Assembly: GCA_017998555.1 (NCBI GenBank)
Contig: JAGOCU010000023.1
Span: forward strand, 1-14,997
DNA: 14,997 bases
Source: Thermoflexales bacterium
Lineage (GTDB): Bacteria > Chloroflexota > Anaerolineae > J036 > Brachytrichaceae
Direction: 5' to 3'
Shown: one piece after another, positions 13,723 through 14,997 of the stretch
How positions within the stretch are numbered: the stretch's first letter is position 1
How the letters are laid out: the number at the start of each line of letters is the position of its first letter
The notes under the pieces: generated by a model
What the model was told of the DNA's origin: nothing
The model's database searches: none
Seen by the model: only the letters and a program-made list of their open reading frames with translations
Position numbers and translations under genes: made by a program

Positions 13723-14947
13723 GCCACTCACCGCCAAGCGCAAACAGGCCGTAACGTTCTTTCGATTTCCCGGGAAAGACCTGCAGTTCGTAGGCTCGAT
13801 CGTGAAAGTCGTACATCTCCGTGTCGTCACGCGAATGGCAGGACACCGAGATCATGTAGCTGCCTTCGAGCAACGGCAGGGCCGGAATCCGGTACTCAAA
13901 CTGACCCGATCCTTCGATCGCAGCAATTGGGACATCCGCAAAGGCGGTGTTGGGGCCGCCGACGTGCGCCCCATTGGCGTGGTGAATGCCGACCCCGAAG
14001 ATGGGGTCGGCGATCCGGTTGTGCGCCGTGTAGCGCGCCCGGATGGTCATCTCCGCGCCGGTCACAAATACCCGGCGCTTACCGCCTGATGCATCCAGGA
14101 GTTCGACATCCGTGATCTCAACCCGACGGGTTCCCCAGCGATTCCCGCGCGCAACTCGGGACGGCTGGCGTTCCTCGGTTTGACCCGAGCGGGCCTCCTC
14201 CTCCTCCGCCACTCGATTGAGATACGCCATCGCAACGTCGGTGGAGTTGCCCACCACCTGCACATTATTGCGATCGAACCAGACAGCGCGTTCGCACAGG
14301 GCCTGGACGGTGCCCAGGTCGTGCGATACAAGGACGATCGTGATGCCGCTCCGGCGCAGTTCGCCGATGCGGGTCATGCATTTGTGCTGGAACGCGGCGT
14401 CACCGACCGCAAGCACTTCGTCAACGAGCAGAATCTCGGGGTCCAGATGGACGGCGACGGCGAAACCCAGCCGGACATACATCCCGCTCGAATACAGCCT
14501 GACCGGCACATCGATGAAATCGCTGATCTCGGAGAACTCGATGATGTCGTCGACTTTGCGGTTGATATCGCGCCGCGACATGCCCATCAGCGCGCCATTC
14601 AAAAAGATGTTGTCCCGCCCAGACAACTCGGGGTGGAAGCCGGCGCCAAGTTCGAGCAGCGCGGTCACCCGGCCGTCCACGGTCACCAGGCCTGAGGTGG
14701 CATCGATGATCCTCGAGATCAGCTTGAGCGAGGTGCTCTTGCCCGAGCCATTGGGGCCGATCAGCCCGACGGTGGCGCCGCGCGGGACCTCAAAGCTGAC
14801 GTTTTTCAGCGCCCAGAACTCGTGCTCGCTCGGCACCACGGCTGTGCGCCGGAACGCCGCGACCAGCGCCTCCTGGAATGAGCGCGGGCGGGAGCGGTCC
14901 ATTCGAAACCGTTTGGAAACGTTTTCGAATTCAATGGCGTTTGACAT
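13712..14947 (-). CDS. wzt: ABC transporter ATP-binding protein for polysaccharide export (Wzt-like, with C-terminal glycan-binding domain)
   Basis: A 411-residue Wzt/RfbE/TagH-family ATPase that powers export of a lipid-linked polysaccharide by an ABC transporter in the cytoplasmic membrane. Walker A is GPNGSGKST (64-72). The family-typical LLELGAGFHPELSGRDNI lies at ~97-114. The signature is the degenerate SSGMYVRLGFAVA (153-165). Walker B is ILLVDE (172-177), followed by VLAVGD, and the H-loop is His209. Residues ~270-410 form a beta-rich domain (FGVGIHHANG, GSYMISVSC) like the Wzt carbohydrate-binding domain, which recognises the capped non-reducing end of the glycan. The partner permease is not in the window and is expected to the right. 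The ATG at 14947 directly abuts the stop of an upstream reading frame. Confidence 0.95.
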   Translation of the reverse strand: MSNAIEFENVSKRFRMDRSRPRSFQEALVAAFRRTAVVPSEHEFWALKNVSFEVPRGATVGLIGPNGSGKSTSLKLISRIIDATSGLVTVDGRVTALLELGAGFHPELSGRDNIFLNGALMGMSRRDINRKVDDIIEFSEISDFIDVPVRLYSSGMYVRLGFAVAVHLDPEILLVDEVLAVGDAAFQHKCMTRIGELRRSGITIVLVSHDLGTVQALCERAVWFDRNNVQVVGNSTDVAMAYLNRVAEEEEARSGQTEERQPSRVARGNRWGTRRVEITDVELLDASGGKRRVFVTGAEMTIRARYTAHNRIADPIFGVGIHHANGAHVGGPNTAFADVPIAAIEGSGQFEYRIPALPLLEGSYMISVSCHSRDDTEMYDFHDRAYELQVFPGKSKERYGLFALGGEWHVG

Positions 14948-14997
14948 TCAGAAGGAGGCAATATACCCGGCCAGGGCATCCTGCCATGGCCGCATGC
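14948..14997 (-). CDS. C-terminal end of an upstream gene (partial)
   Basis: Read on the minus strand, an open frame enters from the right edge and ends with TGA at 14950-14948, immediately before the Wzt start codon. The visible residues are MRPWQDALAGYIASF, which do not identify a family. The back-to-back stop and start suit an operon in which a Wzm/TagG-type permease or another glycan gene precedes Wzt. Fifteen open codons could occur by chance, so this is tentative. Confidence 0.4.
   Translation of the reverse strand, partial: MRPWQDALAGYIASF

Noticed and set aside
13723..13830. Upstream extension of the tandem GT2 protein to an ATG at 13830
   Set aside because: It would overlap the Wzt gene by 119 bp, and the added residues show no domain content; the ATG at 13722 fits operon spacing better.

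Overview
The window is high-GC, densely packed bacterial DNA of a cell-surface glycan type. I infer a member of the Chloroflexota (Anaerolineae or Chloroflexia-like). The best clues are the secreted beta-helix protein, whose C-terminus ends in a short LPLIxK-type tail like those I associate with secreted proteins of that phylum, and the multidomain glycosyltransferases with helical tails. There is no 16S or other marker gene, so the assignment is tentative. No RNA genes, CRISPR array, transposase or phage genes were seen.

Layout. Bases 22-85 form a very long, nearly perfect hairpin. A compact plus-strand operon follows (101-2433): a PspA-like coiled-coil protein, a PlsC-type acyltransferase and a GT4 glycosyltransferase, with spacings of 3 bp and then a 4-base GTGA overlap. 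It converges on a minus-strand block filling the rest of the window, with only 23 bp between the two stop codons.

The minus-strand block, read in its own direction, starts beyond the right edge. It has the last codons of an unidentified gene, a Wzt-type ABC transporter ATPase with a C-terminal glycan-binding domain, a methyltransferase-like/GT2/GT2 protein, a GT-C-like membrane protein with a large soluble C-terminal region, a GT2 with a long helical tail, a GT2-GT4 fusion, and a small orphan helical protein. Junctions in this run are 0 to 21 bp or short overlaps, so it is probably one transcript. After a 181-bp gap comes a separate secreted right-handed beta-helix protein, probably with its own promoter.

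How the genes may work together (inference). The minus-strand operon looks like an ABC-transporter-dependent surface polysaccharide pathway. Cytoplasmic GT2 and GT4 domains extend a lipid-linked glycan, Wzt with a permease (expected to the right) exports it, and the GT-C protein may add sugars on the outer face from a lipid-linked donor. The beta-helix protein is a secreted or surface protein that may bind or decorate that layer. The plus-strand operon (lipid acylation, GT4, PspA-like membrane protein) would suit glycolipid or envelope maintenance.

I found no clearly new defence or mobile system. The most unusual elements are the 64-base hairpin, a palindromic interspersed-repeat-like insertion translated within the first gene, the orphan helical protein that resembles the tail of a neighbouring glycosyltransferase, and the apparently degenerate methyltransferase domain fused to tandem GT2 domains.
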